A DNA stretch of 64,000 nucleotides. Source: Streptomyces sp. CB02414. GTDB lineage: Bacteria > Actinomycetota > Actinomycetes > Streptomycetales > Streptomycetaceae. This document shows, in pieces, positions 1 to 8,446 of this stretch; the stretch's first letter is position 1; each line of letters begins with the position of its first letter. Below the pieces are notes generated by a model that searched no databases, had not been told where the DNA came from, and worked only from the letters and a program-made list of their open reading frames with translations. The stretch is from NCBI RefSeq assembly GCF_001905385.1, contig NZ_LIPF01000009.1, positions 186,001 through 250,000 of the forward strand. The letters are read 5' to 3'. A program made the position numbers and the translations under genes.

Positions 1-1915
1 TGGCAGGGCGGTCCGGTTCCTGCGCGGCGGGTTGCGCGACGGCGCCGTCCTGGGCTGCGGCGGCCCGCACGTCCGCGTGCGGGTGGTCCTCGGCCACCGG
101 AACGGGCCGCGCCGAGCTCTCCGACGGTGCGGTCGCCTCGGGCGCCGGTGCGGGCTGCCCGTCGGCGGCCCCGGGCTCCGGGGACGGCACGTGTCCGGCG
201 GGTTCGCCGGGTGTCAGGTGGGCCTCGGAGGGGGTGGCGGTGCGGGCGGCCTCGGTCACTTGCGCCTCGGCGGGCGGGACTTCCTGCGGTCCGGGCACCT
301 CGACGGGTTCGGCCGGCAGCGCTGCGGGCTCGGGACCCTCGGTGGGCTCGGCCAGCGGCACTGGCTGGACGGCCTCGGTGGGCTCGGCCGACTGCACGGG
401 CTGGGCAGCCTCCGCCGGCTCGGTGACCGTCTGCACGGGCTCGGGAGCCTGATCCGCACCGGCCGCCTGCGCGGTGCCCGGTACCCGTGTCGGCTCGCCT
501 TCCTGCGCGGCTTCGGGGGACCCGGTCGGCTCCACCGCCTGCACCGGCTCCGCGGCGTCGGCCGGCTCGACCGTCGGTGCGGGCCCCTGGCCGTCCGCCG
601 GCTCGACCGTCTGTACGGGCCCCCGGCCGTCGGCCGGCTCGACCGTCTGCGCGGCGTCGGCAGCCTCCCCCGGCTCACCTTCCTGCACAGTCTCGGGAGC
701 GTCGGCCGGCTCCACCACCGGCACGGCCTCGGGCGAGACTCCCGCGGGGGTGCTGACGTCCTGGGCCACCGCCGCCACCGGCTCCCCGGCGGCCTCCGCC
801 ACGGGCTGCACGGGGCCCGCCTCCGGGGTCGGGGCCGACTGAAGGAGCGGGGCCGGCTCAACCGCCTCCTCCGCTCCCGTCTCCGGGAGTGCCGCCTGGG
901 TCATCTGCTCGGCTTCGTGCCCCGGAACGGCTCCGGGTGCGGGCGCTTCGTCCGCCGTCGGCTCGGTCACCGCATCGGGTGCCGGCGCCTCCTCGGCCGG
1001 GCGCGCTGCCACGGCCTCGGGAGCGGTCTCTTCCTCCGCCGCCGGCTCGGCCACGGCCTCCCGCGTCCCGTCGCCGTCCTCGGGCGTTCCCTTGACGTGC
1101 GCCGCCTCGGCACCCGGTGGGAAACCGGCGCCGTCCGCGTCGCCCGGCGCGCTCAATGCCGGGTCCGGGACGCCGGCGTGGGTGTCCGCGGCCGGGACCT
1201 CGGGCTCGCCCGGTTCGCCGCTCTGCCCGCTCTCCCCGGGCTCCCCGCCCGTCGCCGCCACGGCCTCCGTGGCCACGCGGGTCACCAGCGCCTGGGCGGC
1301 ACCCACCGGCTGGGCGGCCTGGTCCGCTACCGGAATAACCGTTTCCGCACGCACTGCCCCGGCGCCCACCGGCACCTCCGCCGGCTGCTGGGTCTGCGGA
1401 GCCGCCTGCGCGGCGCCCCAGGGCGCCGCCCCCTGCGGAGGCGTCGCGGCGGTCTGCGGGGCGTCGAGGTACTCGGGACCGGCGGCCGGCGGACCGGCGT
1501 GACGCACCGGCGCGTCGGCCGGGCCGCGGTCGGCGAGCGAGCGGACCGGGCTGGCGGAGGTGTCGGGGATCGGCGGACCGAGGTGCAGGGGCCTGCGCGG
1601 CGGAGCGGGGACGGAGGCGGGCTGCGGCGACGGCTCGGGCGGACGGACGCCACTGAGATCGACCGCGCCGCTGTCACGGCCGGACATCTCGTGCGGACCC
1701 GGCTGATGCACGGTCTCGACGACCGGCTCCGGCGCGGGCGGCGCGACCTCGTTGCCCCAGGCACTCTGGGCTCCCGGCAGCAACAACAGGTCCTCGTCCT
1801 CGGCGGTGGTCTCGGAGAGGTAGGTGTACGCGCCGGGTGCGGGGACGCCCGGCTGCTCCACCATGCCTGCGTTCTCCGGCAGCCCCTCGCCCGGGATCTG
1901 GCCGGTGTCGGTCAT
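1..1915 (-). CDS. Disordered N-terminal region of a probable CobT-type protein (3' end outside window)
   Basis: An uninterrupted minus-strand reading frame starts at ATG 1915 (MTDTGQIPGEGLPENAG...) and runs out of the window. The roughly 638 visible residues are Pro/Ala/Glu/Val-rich and low complexity. They include degenerate repeats of the type VEPADGxGPVQT between about 570 and 760. No catalytic domain is visible. From memory, Streptomyces proteins with this N terminus end in a nicotinate-nucleotide:dimethylbenzimidazole phosphoribosyltransferase (CobT) domain. The CbiET gene just upstream agrees with that. The assignment to CobT is therefore inference; the open frame and composition are seen directly. 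Confidence 0.7.
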   Translation of the reverse strand, partial: MTDTGQIPGEGLPENAGMVEQPGVPAPGAYTYLSETTAEDEDLLLLPGAQSAWGNEVAPPAPEPVVETVHQPGPHEMSGRDSGAVDLSGVRPPEPSPQPASVPAPPRRPLHLGPPIPDTSASPVRSLADRGPADAPVRHAGPPAAGPEYLDAPQTAATPPQGAAPWGAAQAAPQTQQPAEVPVGAGAVRAETVIPVADQAAQPVGAAQALVTRVATEAVAATGGEPGESGQSGEPGEPEVPAADTHAGVPDPALSAPGDADGAGFPPGAEAAHVKGTPEDGDGTREAVAEPAAEEETAPEAVAARPAEEAPAPDAVTEPTADEAPAPGAVPGHEAEQMTQAALPETGAEEAVEPAPLLQSAPTPEAGPVQPVAEAAGEPVAAVAQDVSTPAGVSPEAVPVVEPADAPETVQEGEPGEAADAAQTVEPADGRGPVQTVEPADGQGPAPTVEPADAAEPVQAVEPTGSPEAAQEGEPTRVPGTAQAAGADQAPEPVQTVTEPAEAAQPVQSAEPTEAVQPVPLAEPTEGPEPAALPAEPVEVPGPQEVPPAEAQVTEAARTATPSEAHLTPGEPAGHVPSPEPGAADGQPAPAPEATAPSESSARPVPVAEDHPHADVRAAAAQDGAVAQPAAQEPDRPA

Positions 1916-2262
1916 GCGTAACCCCTCGCCCATCGGTTAGTGCTTCTACGACCAGCTCGCCCGGGACGGCGCACCGACCGCCCCGTAGTGAGAACGAGCG
2001 TGCGTGCCCAGCGGCACGAACGACCCGTCGAAAATGACGACAAAGCCATTGAGTGGCATTGTCGCGGTCGTTGCCCCGTCACGACAGCTTGATCCGCGAC
2101 GGCCCGCTGTGGACTGCGCCACGTTGCGCGTCCTCCGGTTCTTGCCGTACCACACCCAGCCCGTAAGAGGGCGGTTTTTGCGGACATTGACCGGCGAAGT
2201 GCCAGGTGTCCGAGCGCGGTACAACAATCCGCCAGCCTACCCCGCGCGGTACGACTAACCGA
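1916..2262. other. Intergenic spacer upstream of the cobT-like gene
   Basis: This 347-nt gap lies between two minus-strand genes. It is less GC-rich than its flanks and contains a small inverted repeat (GCCA-ttgag-TGGC at about 2045-2058). I looked for a cobalamin riboswitch (B12 box) and saw none on either strand. A promoter for the downstream gene is expected here, but I could not identify convincing -10/-35 boxes. Confidence 0.5.
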
Positions 2263-3483
2263 TCACGGGGCGCGGTCCGGAAGTACCCCGCTGAGCAGGA
2301 ACGCAACGCTCCGCTCCGTCTCCGTCCAGGCCCGGGTGTCGAGTCCCACGGACTGCAGCAGGGCGCACTCGACCCGGTAGCCGTGCTCCGTCAGGTCCCT
2401 GCCCACGAGTTCGGCCGCGTCGCGGGTCGCGGCGTGCGCGACGATGCGCTGCGGACGGCGGTCGGCGACCGCGGAGACCACGGCCGCTCCCCCGCCGCCG
2501 ACGCGCACGACGTCGGGTTCGGGAAGGTCCTCCAGGACGTGCGGGGCGGTGCCGTGCACGATCTGGAGCTGGACGCCGAAGTGGCGGGCCGTGGCCTCGG
2601 TGCGGGCGCAGGCGTCCGGGTCCCGGTCGACGGCGATGACGGCGGCGCCGCCGCGGGCGGCCTCGGTGGCGAAGGCGCCGCCGCCGCAGCCGATGTCCCA
2701 CACGAGGTCGCCGGGGCGGGGCCCGAGCCGGGCGAGTTGGGCCGTGCGCAGCAGCTCGGTCTCGCCCTCGCCGAGGTCACCGCCGTACGCCTCGGCGGGC
2801 AGCGACCAGCCGCGCGGTCCGGCGGCGGGGCCCCGGCCGGCGATCCAGCCGGCGCCGTCGCCCGTCGCCCCCGGGCCGGTGCTCCCGCCGACGACGATGA
2901 CGACGTTCGGGTCGCGCCAGGTGTGGTCGGCGGCCTTCTCGGAGGTGACGACGGTGACCTGTTCGCGCGCGGTGCCGAGCTCCTCGCAGATGACGAAGGT
3001 GCGGTGGATGCCCTCCATGAGCAGGCCGAGTTCAGCGGGACCGGCGCCCGGGGAGGTGAGGACGGCGACCTTGGTGTGGGCCCGGCATACGTTCACCGCG
3101 CGTCGCAGGGTGCGGGGGTGGGCGACGACCACATGCGCGTCGTCCCAGGGCATGCCGGCGCGGGCGAAGGCGGCGGCGACGGAGGAGACGGCGGGGACGA
3201 CTTCGACCTCGAGGCCGAACTCGGGGGCCCGCAGGGTGCGTACGACGCCGAAGAAGCCGGGGTCGCCGTCGGCGAGTACGACCGCGGTGCCCCGGTGGGC
3301 GGCGATGCGGCGGGCGGCGAGGGCGACGCTGCCGAGGCGGACGCGTTCGGCGGCGGGGGGCACCTCGGGAAGTGCCAGGTGGTGTGCGGCACCGGCCACG
3401 AGGGTGGCCGCGCCCAGTGCGGAGCGTGCCGCGGCGGTCAGCGGCGAACCGTCCCAGCCGATCACCGTGACCCGGTCGGCCAT
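2263..3483 (-). CDS. cobL: Precorrin-6Y C5,15-methyltransferase (decarboxylating), CbiE-CbiT fusion
   Basis: This 406-residue protein starts MADRVTVIGWDGSPLT. Residues 1 to about 200 look like the CbiE tetrapyrrole methylase fold. The C-terminal half is a CbiT-type SAM methyltransferase with the glycine-rich motif WDIGCGGGAF. The fused enzyme methylates C5 and C15 of the corrin ring and decarboxylates the acetate chain in aerobic cobalamin synthesis. Length is normal for CobL. It lies upstream of the CobT-like gene on the same strand, separated by about 350 nt, so the two are probably not tightly co-transcribed. Confidence 0.9.
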   Translation of the reverse strand: MADRVTVIGWDGSPLTAAARSALGAATLVAGAAHHLALPEVPPAAERVRLGSVALAARRIAAHRGTAVVLADGDPGFFGVVRTLRAPEFGLEVEVVPAVSSVAAAFARAGMPWDDAHVVVAHPRTLRRAVNVCRAHTKVAVLTSPGAGPAELGLLMEGIHRTFVICEELGTAREQVTVVTSEKAADHTWRDPNVVIVVGGSTGPGATGDGAGWIAGRGPAAGPRGWSLPAEAYGGDLGEGETELLRTAQLARLGPRPGDLVWDIGCGGGAFATEAARGGAAVIAVDRDPDACARTEATARHFGVQLQIVHGTAPHVLEDLPEPDVVRVGGGGAAVVSAVADRRPQRIVAHAATRDAAELVGRDLTEHGYRVECALLQSVGLDTRAWTETERSVAFLLSGVLPDRAP

Positions 3484-3607
3484 CGTCGTCAGTCTCCAGG
3501 GGTCTTGCAGGTCGTGTCGCGGAACCGTTCGCGGGTGTGTCCCGTGAGGGTACCCCGGTGCGGCCCCCGGGCGGGGTGTCGGCGGCGCCGGTGCGCCGGT
3601 CCGGGGA

Positions 3608-4246
3608 TCAGTTCCAGTCGGTGAAGGTGCTGAAACCGCCGTCGTCGGTCAGCGGCCCGGACGCGCCCTCGAGGTCCTCCGGCAGCAGGCTCCACACGAT
3701 GAAGTCGGTGCGTACGTCCGTCCACACCTCGTCGTCGGTGCGGACGCGGGCTATGCAGGCATTGCGCAGGACACCCTCGCTGATGCAGCCGATCTTCTGG
3801 GCGACCTGCTGGGAGGCGGTGTTGTCGGCGGCCGTGCGCAGCTCGAGGCGCTCGAACTTCTGGTCGCCGAAGAGCCACTGGGCGGTGGCGAGCGCCGCTT
3901 CCGAGGCGTAGCCCTCGCCGCGGGCCCAGGGGGCGACGATGTACGACAGCTCGGTGGACCGTACGTGCCAGTTGGTCTTGGTGAGCTGGATGACGCCGAC
4001 CAGCCGCTGGGTGAGGAACTCGGTGACGGCCAGGTCGAGTCCCCGGCCCGCCGTGCGCTCGGCGGGAGCGTACTCGCCGATCCAGGTACCGGCGTGCCGC
4101 TCGGTGAAGGGCTGCGGGACGTGGGTCCAGGCGGCGACCTGCTCGTCGTTCATCATGGCGGTGAGGGCGGGGACGTCGTCCTCGTCGAGGGGACGCAGCA
4201 CCAACCGCTCCGTGCTGATGGAGATGTTGGGGAAGGTGCTCGTCAT
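3608..4246 (-). CDS. GNAT family N-acetyltransferase (RimJ/RimL-like)
   Basis: The 212-residue product begins MTSTFPNISISTERLVLRPL, the usual opening of RimJ/RimL-type GNAT enzymes (TERLxLRPL...D). Further motifs are the acceptor region around VAPWARGEGYASEA and the late NxxSQxVAxKIGC stretch of acetyl-CoA-binding acetyltransferases. The frame extends upstream to 4327, but ATG 4246 is preferred because GGAG lies a few bases upstream and the family alignment begins there. Substrate unknown. It stands alone between cobL and metQ. Confidence 0.85.
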   Translation of the reverse strand: MTSTFPNISISTERLVLRPLDEDDVPALTAMMNDEQVAAWTHVPQPFTERHAGTWIGEYAPAERTAGRGLDLAVTEFLTQRLVGVIQLTKTNWHVRSTELSYIVAPWARGEGYASEAALATAQWLFGDQKFERLELRTAADNTASQQVAQKIGCISEGVLRNACIARVRTDDEVWTDVRTDFIVWSLLPEDLEGASGPLTDDGGFSTFTDWN

Positions 4247-4323
4247 GCGCCGCTCCGTAACCTGTGTGACCGTCAGGGCCTGCTCGAACTGCCCAGCATG
4301 CAGCATGTGAGCACGCGACCGCA

Positions 4324-4358
4324 CCACGGGGTCCGCTCCGGCGGAGCGGACCCCGTGG
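4324..4358 (-). terminator. Rho-independent-type hairpin after metNIQ
   Basis: A perfect 16-bp inverted repeat (4324-4339 with 4343-4358) encloses a 3-nt loop. It sits 15 nt past the metQ stop codon. There is no T-run, as is usual for Streptomyces terminators. It also lies just upstream of the GNAT gene start at 4246. Confidence 0.85.
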
Positions 4359-4373
4359 CGGGTGCGGAGGGGA

Positions 4374-5201
4374 TCAGAACGAGGGCAGCACGGCGCCGTC
4401 GTACTTGTCCTCGATGAACTTCTTCACCTCGGGCGAGGTGAGGAGCTCCGCGAGCTTCTTCACCCGCGGGTCGTCCTCGTTGCCCTCCTTGACGGCGAGG
4501 AGGTTGTTGTTCGGGTTGTCCTTGGCGGACTCCAGGACGAGGGCGTCCTCCGCCGGCTTGAGGTCGGCCTCGATGGCGTAGTTGCCGTTGACCACCGCGG
4601 CGTCGACGTCGTCCAGGGAGCGCGGCGTGGTGGCCGCCTCCAGCTCCTTGAACTTGAGGTTCTTCGGGTTCTTGGTGATGTCCGCCGGGGTCGCCGTGGT
4701 GCCGACGCCGTCCTTGAGGGTGATGAGCCCGTTCGCGGCCAGCAGCTGCAGGGCGCGGCCCTCGTTGACGGTGTCGTTGGGGACGGCGACGGTCGCACCG
4801 CTCTTCAGGTCCGCGGCCTTGTCGACCTTGTTGGAGTACAGGCCGAGGGGCTCCAGGTGCACGTCGACGACGGACGCGATGTGAGTGCCGCGCTTCTTGT
4901 TGAAGTCGTCGAGGTACGGGGTGGTCTGGAAGAAGTTGGCGTCCACCGAGCCGTCCTCCGTGGAGGTGTTCGGCGTGACGTAGTCGGTGACCTCCTTGAC
5001 CTCCAGTTCGAGGCCCGCCTTCTGCGCCAGGTTGTCCTTGACGTAGTTGAGGATCTCGGCGTGCGGGACGGGGCTGGCGGCGACGACCAGCGGGCCGGAG
5101 GTGTCGGAGGCGGTGTCCTTGTCGGAGCCGCAGGCGGACAGCCCGAGGGTGAGGGCTCCGGTGGCGAGGACGGCGGTGGTGATCTTGGCGGTGTTACGCA
5201 C
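4374..5201 (-). CDS. metQ: Methionine-binding lipoprotein of ABC importer
   Basis: This 275-residue protein has a lipoprotein signal peptide ending in the lipobox LSAC (Cys about 24). The mature part is a NlpA/MetQ periplasmic-binding domain (VVAASPVPHAEILNYVKDNL). It should capture D- or L-methionine outside the membrane for MetNI. The start is GTG 5201, preceded by a GAAGGAAAGG ribosome-binding region. It is the last gene of metN-metI-metQ, 75 nt after metI and followed by a strong hairpin. Confidence 0.93.
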   Translation of the reverse strand: MRNTAKITTAVLATGALTLGLSACGSDKDTASDTSGPLVVAASPVPHAEILNYVKDNLAQKAGLELEVKEVTDYVTPNTSTEDGSVDANFFQTTPYLDDFNKKRGTHIASVVDVHLEPLGLYSNKVDKAADLKSGATVAVPNDTVNEGRALQLLAANGLITLKDGVGTTATPADITKNPKNLKFKELEAATTPRSLDDVDAAVVNGNYAIEADLKPAEDALVLESAKDNPNNNLLAVKEGNEDDPRVKKLAELLTSPEVKKFIEDKYDGAVLPSF

Positions 5202-5276
5202 GAAAAGTGCCTTTCCTTCAGGTGGTGCGACCCCGCCCTGTGTCCGGCGGGGAGTCTTGGGGAGGCGAGGAGCGCG

Positions 5277-6014
5277 CTACGCGACCTTGCCGACGTCGGC
5301 CGCGGCGGGCTCCTTGGCCTTGAGCAGCCGCAGCCGGGGCGCGGCGCCGGAACGTCCGCCGCGGCGGTGCAGAGCGCGGGCGGCGGCGTCGCCGGCGAAC
5401 TGGATGAGCGAGATGGCGACGGCGAGGATCGCGACGGTGACCCACATCAGGCCGGACTCGAAGCGGTTGTAGCCGTAGCGGACGGCGAGGTCACCGAGGC
5501 CGCCGCCGCCGACGGTGCCGGCCATGGCGGAGTAGCCGATGAGGGCGATGACCGTGGTCGTGGTGGAGGCGATCAGCGACGGCAGCGCCTCGGGCACCAG
5601 GACCTTGCGGACCACGGTCCAGGTGTTGCCGCCCATGGCCTGGACGGCCTCGACCAGACCGCCGTCGACCTCGCGGACGGCCGTCTCGACCAGCCGCGCG
5701 AAGAACGGGATGCCGCCGATGGCGAGCGGCACGATCGCGGCCTCGCTGCCGATGGTGGTGCCGGTGACCCAGCGGGTGAAGCTCATCAGGGCGACCATGA
5801 GGATGATGAACGGCAGCGAGCGGCCGACGTTCACGATCTGGCCGATGACCTTGTTCACCACGGTGTTCTGGAGCAGCCCGCCCTTGTCGGTGAGGACGAG
5901 CAGGATGCCGAGCGGGAGTCCGCCGACGATCGCGATCAGGGTCGACCAGCCGACCATGATCAGGGTCTCCTGACAGGCCTGCTCCAGCAGGGGCTGCATC
6001 TCGGACCAGGTCAC
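5277..6014 (-). CDS. metI: Methionine ABC transporter permease
   Basis: This integral membrane protein has 245 residues starting at GTG 6014 (VTWSEMQPLLEQACQETL). It has several hydrophobic helices and the cytoplasmic EAA-type loop of MetI permeases (near MGGNTWTVVRKVLVPEALPSL). The start overlaps the metN stop by 4 nt (GTGA), so it is translationally coupled. MetI forms the membrane channel for methionine import with MetN. Confidence 0.92.
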   Translation of the reverse strand: MTWSEMQPLLEQACQETLIMVGWSTLIAIVGGLPLGILLVLTDKGGLLQNTVVNKVIGQIVNVGRSLPFIILMVALMSFTRWVTGTTIGSEAAIVPLAIGGIPFFARLVETAVREVDGGLVEAVQAMGGNTWTVVRKVLVPEALPSLIASTTTTVIALIGYSAMAGTVGGGGLGDLAVRYGYNRFESGLMWVTVAILAVAISLIQFAGDAAARALHRRGGRSGAAPRLRLLKAKEPAAADVGKVA

Positions 6015-7072
6015 TTGGCACCTTCCTTCACCAGCACGGAGCCCTGCGCGGGGTCGTGGTCGATCACGTCGATCTGGAGGCCCTGCTCGCGCAGGAAGCC
6101 GACGGGCACGACGTTGTCCTCGTAGCGGCCGGGCAGTTCGATGCGCATGCGGCCGACCTGGAGCCCGCCGACGGTGTCGATGGCGGCACCCAGGATCGAT
6201 ATGTCGATGTTGTAGGTGCGGGACAGCTGGGAGATGACCGGCTGGGTGGCGGCCTCGCCGTGGAAGGTGACGTCCAGGACGGTGCGGTCGTCCCCGGACG
6301 CCTCGCCGCCGACCGGGAAGAGGGCGGCGGCCAGTTCGGAGCCGGGCGTCGCGAGCAGGTCGCTCACGGTGCCGGACTCGACGAGGCGCCCCTTCTCCAT
6401 GAGGGCGGCCGAGTCGCAGATGCTCTTGACGACGTCCATCTCGTGGGTGATGAGCAGGACGGTCAGTCCGAGCTGCCGGTTGAGGTCGCGCAGCAGCTGG
6501 AGGATGGAGCGGGTGGTCTCCGGGTCGAGTGCGCTGGTGGCCTCGTCGGAGAGCAGCACCTTGGGGTCGCCGGCCAGGGCGCGGGCGATGCCGACGCGCT
6601 GCTTCTGGCCGCCGGAGAGCTGGGCGGGGTACGCCTTCGCCTTGTCGGCGAGACCGACCAGGTCGAGGAGTTCGAGCGCCTTGCGGGAACGTTCCTTCCC
6701 GGTCTTGCCGAGGATCTCCAGCGGCAGTTCGACGTTGTCCTGCACGGTCCGGGAGGAGAGCAGGTTGAAGTGCTGGAAGACCATGCCGATACGGCTGCGC
6801 GCCTGACGCAGTTCCCGGCCGGCGCGGGGGCCGCGGCCCGCCAGCGCGGTGAGGTCCTGGCCGGCGACGGTGACCGTGCCGGCGGTGGGGCGCTCCAGGA
6901 GGTTGACGCAGCGGATGAGCGAGGACTTGCCGGCGCCGGACTGGCCGATGACGCCGTACACCTCGCCCTCGCGGACGTGCAGGTCGACGCCGTCCAGGGC
7001 GGTGACCTCGCGGCCGCGGGAGCGGTAGACCTTGGTCAGGCCCGATGTGGTGATCACGTGGGTTTCCGTCAC
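6011..7072 (-). CDS. metN: Methionine ABC transporter ATP-binding protein
   Basis: The 353-residue ABC ATPase has Walker A GQSGAGKS (43-50), signature LSGGQ (152-156) and Walker B LLSDEA (173-178). A C-terminal NIL domain (from about 265) binds methionine and trans-inhibits the transporter in characterised MetN proteins. The start is GTG 7072. No clear Shine-Dalgarno sequence precedes it; a hairpin (CGGCGC/GCGCCG, 7084-7104) lies just upstream. This could matter for leader-based control. It is the first gene of metNIQ. Confidence 0.93.
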   Translation of the reverse strand: MTETHVITTSGLTKVYRSRGREVTALDGVDLHVREGEVYGVIGQSGAGKSSLIRCVNLLERPTAGTVTVAGQDLTALAGRGPRAGRELRQARSRIGMVFQHFNLLSSRTVQDNVELPLEILGKTGKERSRKALELLDLVGLADKAKAYPAQLSGGQKQRVGIARALAGDPKVLLSDEATSALDPETTRSILQLLRDLNRQLGLTVLLITHEMDVVKSICDSAALMEKGRLVESGTVSDLLATPGSELAAALFPVGGEASGDDRTVLDVTFHGEAATQPVISQLSRTYNIDISILGAAIDTVGGLQVGRMRIELPGRYEDNVVPVGFLREQGLQIDVIDHDPAQGSVLVKEGAK

Positions 7073-7300
7073 TGTCGAGTGCGCGGCGCTCTGGTGTGGC
7101 GCCGGGCACGGGGGCGTTGTTCTTCGGGGTTTGGGGACCTTCGGAACGCGGCACGGTTCTCGCGGTGGCGATGCGCGGTGGCGGTGAACCGGGGAGAAAC
7201 GTGTGCGCGGGGCGTGGCCCGGCCGCGGGCGCGGGGCGCATGGGCGGACTCGGGCGGGCGCTCGCTTCGGGGCGCGAGGCTCAGGTGGTGCGGGGGCCCT
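7073..7300 (-). promoter_or_regulatory. Untranslated leader between leader peptide and metN
   Basis: This segment of 228 nt separates the leader-peptide stop from metN. It is GC-rich with several possible stems; the clearest is CGGCGC-9nt-GCGCCG at 7084-7104, directly upstream of the metN start. I saw no SAM riboswitch core on the metN strand. Attenuation coupled to the leader peptide is inferred, not shown. Confidence 0.45.
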
Positions 7301-7387
7301 CTAGAAGGCGCACATTCGGCACATACAACGAGCACCGGGCGTCATCGTCGCCTCGGTCGCAGGGGTGCGGTCGCTCGTCGTGCTCAT
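7301..7387 (-). CDS. Cys/Met-containing leader peptide upstream of metNIQ (28 aa)
   Basis: A small open frame upstream of metN encodes 28 residues, starting at ATG 7387 and ending TPGARCMCRMCAF. Three Cys and two Met codons are crowded in the last eight codons, where ribosome stalling would sense Cys- or Met-tRNA charging. A -10-like box TTTACT lies exactly 6 nt before the ATG, so the mRNA is probably leaderless. An internal ATG (7345) would give a 14-residue form. Short Cys-rich leader peptides are known in front of sulfur-metabolism genes in actinobacteria. The attenuation role is inference. Confidence 0.6.
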   Translation of the reverse strand: MSTTSDRTPATEATMTPGARCMCRMCAF

Positions 7388-7399
7388 GCGATCAGTAAA
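7388..7399 (-). promoter_or_regulatory. Probable leaderless promoter of the metNIQ leader
   Basis: TTTACT (7394-7399) is followed by 6 nt and then ATG 7387, so the transcript is expected to start at the ATG itself. No good -35 box was found at 16-19 nt upstream. Confidence 0.45.
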
Positions 7400-7660
7400 G
7401 CAGACGTACGCTCCTGACCGGAGACGGCTGTCCGGATGCTGGACAGCCGTGGGCGGTGACCGGACACCGACGCGCCGGCGACCAGGGGCGGAGGTTCCTG
7501 CTCGGGCTCCGGTGACCAGTGCCGACAAGGCCGCCGCCTCGCCGGCCATGGGCCGGGCGCGCGTCCGGCGGGCGTGCGGGCTGTGGCCAACGCCACGGTG
7601 GACCGGTGCGGGGCGGGGCCGGGGCCGGCGAGGCTTTTGGGGCGTAATAGGGTCGCTGCC

Positions 7661-8020
7661 ATGCTTGACGTCCTGACGCTGGTGACCGGGGTCGCCGCGC
7701 TGCTGCTCGCCGCCTGGTGCGGCTGGGCGGCTTACCGTGACCAGCCGACGAAGGACTGGCACTTCATCGGCATGGCCGTGGTCTCGGTGCTGGCACTGAT
7801 CCAGCTGATCGCGGGGATCGTGCTGCTGGCGCGGGGCGAGAAGCCGGAGCAGGGCACCACGATCTTCGTGGCGTACCTGCTGGGCGCCTTCGCCTGTGTA
7901 CCGGCGGCGGGCTTCATGTCGCTGGCCGAGCGCACCCGCTGGGGTTCGGTGACGGTCGCCGCCGGCGGCGTCGTCCTCGCCGTCCTCGAGGTGCGGCTGT
8001 TCGACATCTGGGGAGGCTGA
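7661..8020 (+). CDS. Small integral membrane protein, unknown function
   Basis: The product has 119 residues and begins MLDVLTLVTGVAALLLAAWCGW. It is mostly hydrophobic with about four transmembrane helices. I do not recognise a functional domain. A TAATAG box sits about 10 nt before the ATG, so the promoter is very close to the start. The next gene begins 1 nt after its stop and also encodes a four-helix membrane protein, so the two are probably one operon and may form a complex. Confidence 0.75.
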   Translation: MLDVLTLVTGVAALLLAAWCGWAAYRDQPTKDWHFIGMAVVSVLALIQLIAGIVLLARGEKPEQGTTIFVAYLLGAFACVPAAGFMSLAERTRWGSVTVAAGGVVLAVLEVRLFDIWGG

Positions 8021-8021
8021 G

Positions 8022-8438
8022 ATGGCGACGACGGAGCAGCGGCCGGACCGCAAGGGGCTGATCAGCGGCCCGGGCATCCTGCTGGTGTGGCTGTACGGGG
8101 TGATGGTCGTCGGCGCGGTGTCGCGGTCCGCGTACCAGATCGCGACCGAGTTCGACCGGGCGCCGCTCGCCTACACGCTCTCGGCGCTCGCGGGCATCGT
8201 CTACGGCTTCATCACCTACACCCTGGTGCGCGGCGGCGAGACGGCCCGCAAGGCGGCGCTGGTGTGCTGCGCCGCCGAGCTGGTGGGCGTCGTCGCGGTC
8301 GGCACCTGGACCCTGGTGGAACCGTCCGCATTCCCCGACGCGACCGTGTGGTCGGACTTCGGGATGGGCTACCTCTTCATCCCGGTGCTGCTGCCGCTGT
8401 CGGCCCTGTACTGGCTGCGCCGGGCCCGCACCGAGTAG
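8022..8438 (+). CDS. Small integral membrane protein, unknown function
   Basis: This 138-residue protein has a charged N terminus (MATTEQRPDRKGL) followed by about four transmembrane segments and a short basic C-terminal tail (LRRARTE). It starts one base after the stop of the preceding membrane-protein gene, indicating co-translation. No catalytic or transport motif is recognised. Confidence 0.75.
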   Translation: MATTEQRPDRKGLISGPGILLVWLYGVMVVGAVSRSAYQIATEFDRAPLAYTLSALAGIVYGFITYTLVRGGETARKAALVCCAAELVGVVAVGTWTLVEPSAFPDATVWSDFGMGYLFIPVLLPLSALYWLRRARTE

Positions 8439-8446
8439 GTGTCCGC

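Noticed and set aside
32..1921. Long plus-strand open frame rich in Gly, Arg and Leu
   Set aside because: It is the antisense shadow of the minus-strand Pro/Ala/Glu-rich coding frame that starts at 1915; composition is typical of GC-rich antisense frames and no ribosome-binding site is present.
1916..2262. Possible cobalamin riboswitch near cobalamin genes
   Set aside because: No B12-box or conserved core seen on either strand.
7073..7400. Possible SAM riboswitch upstream of metN
   Set aside because: No SAM-I, SAM-II or SAM-IV core recognised; a leader peptide explains the region better.
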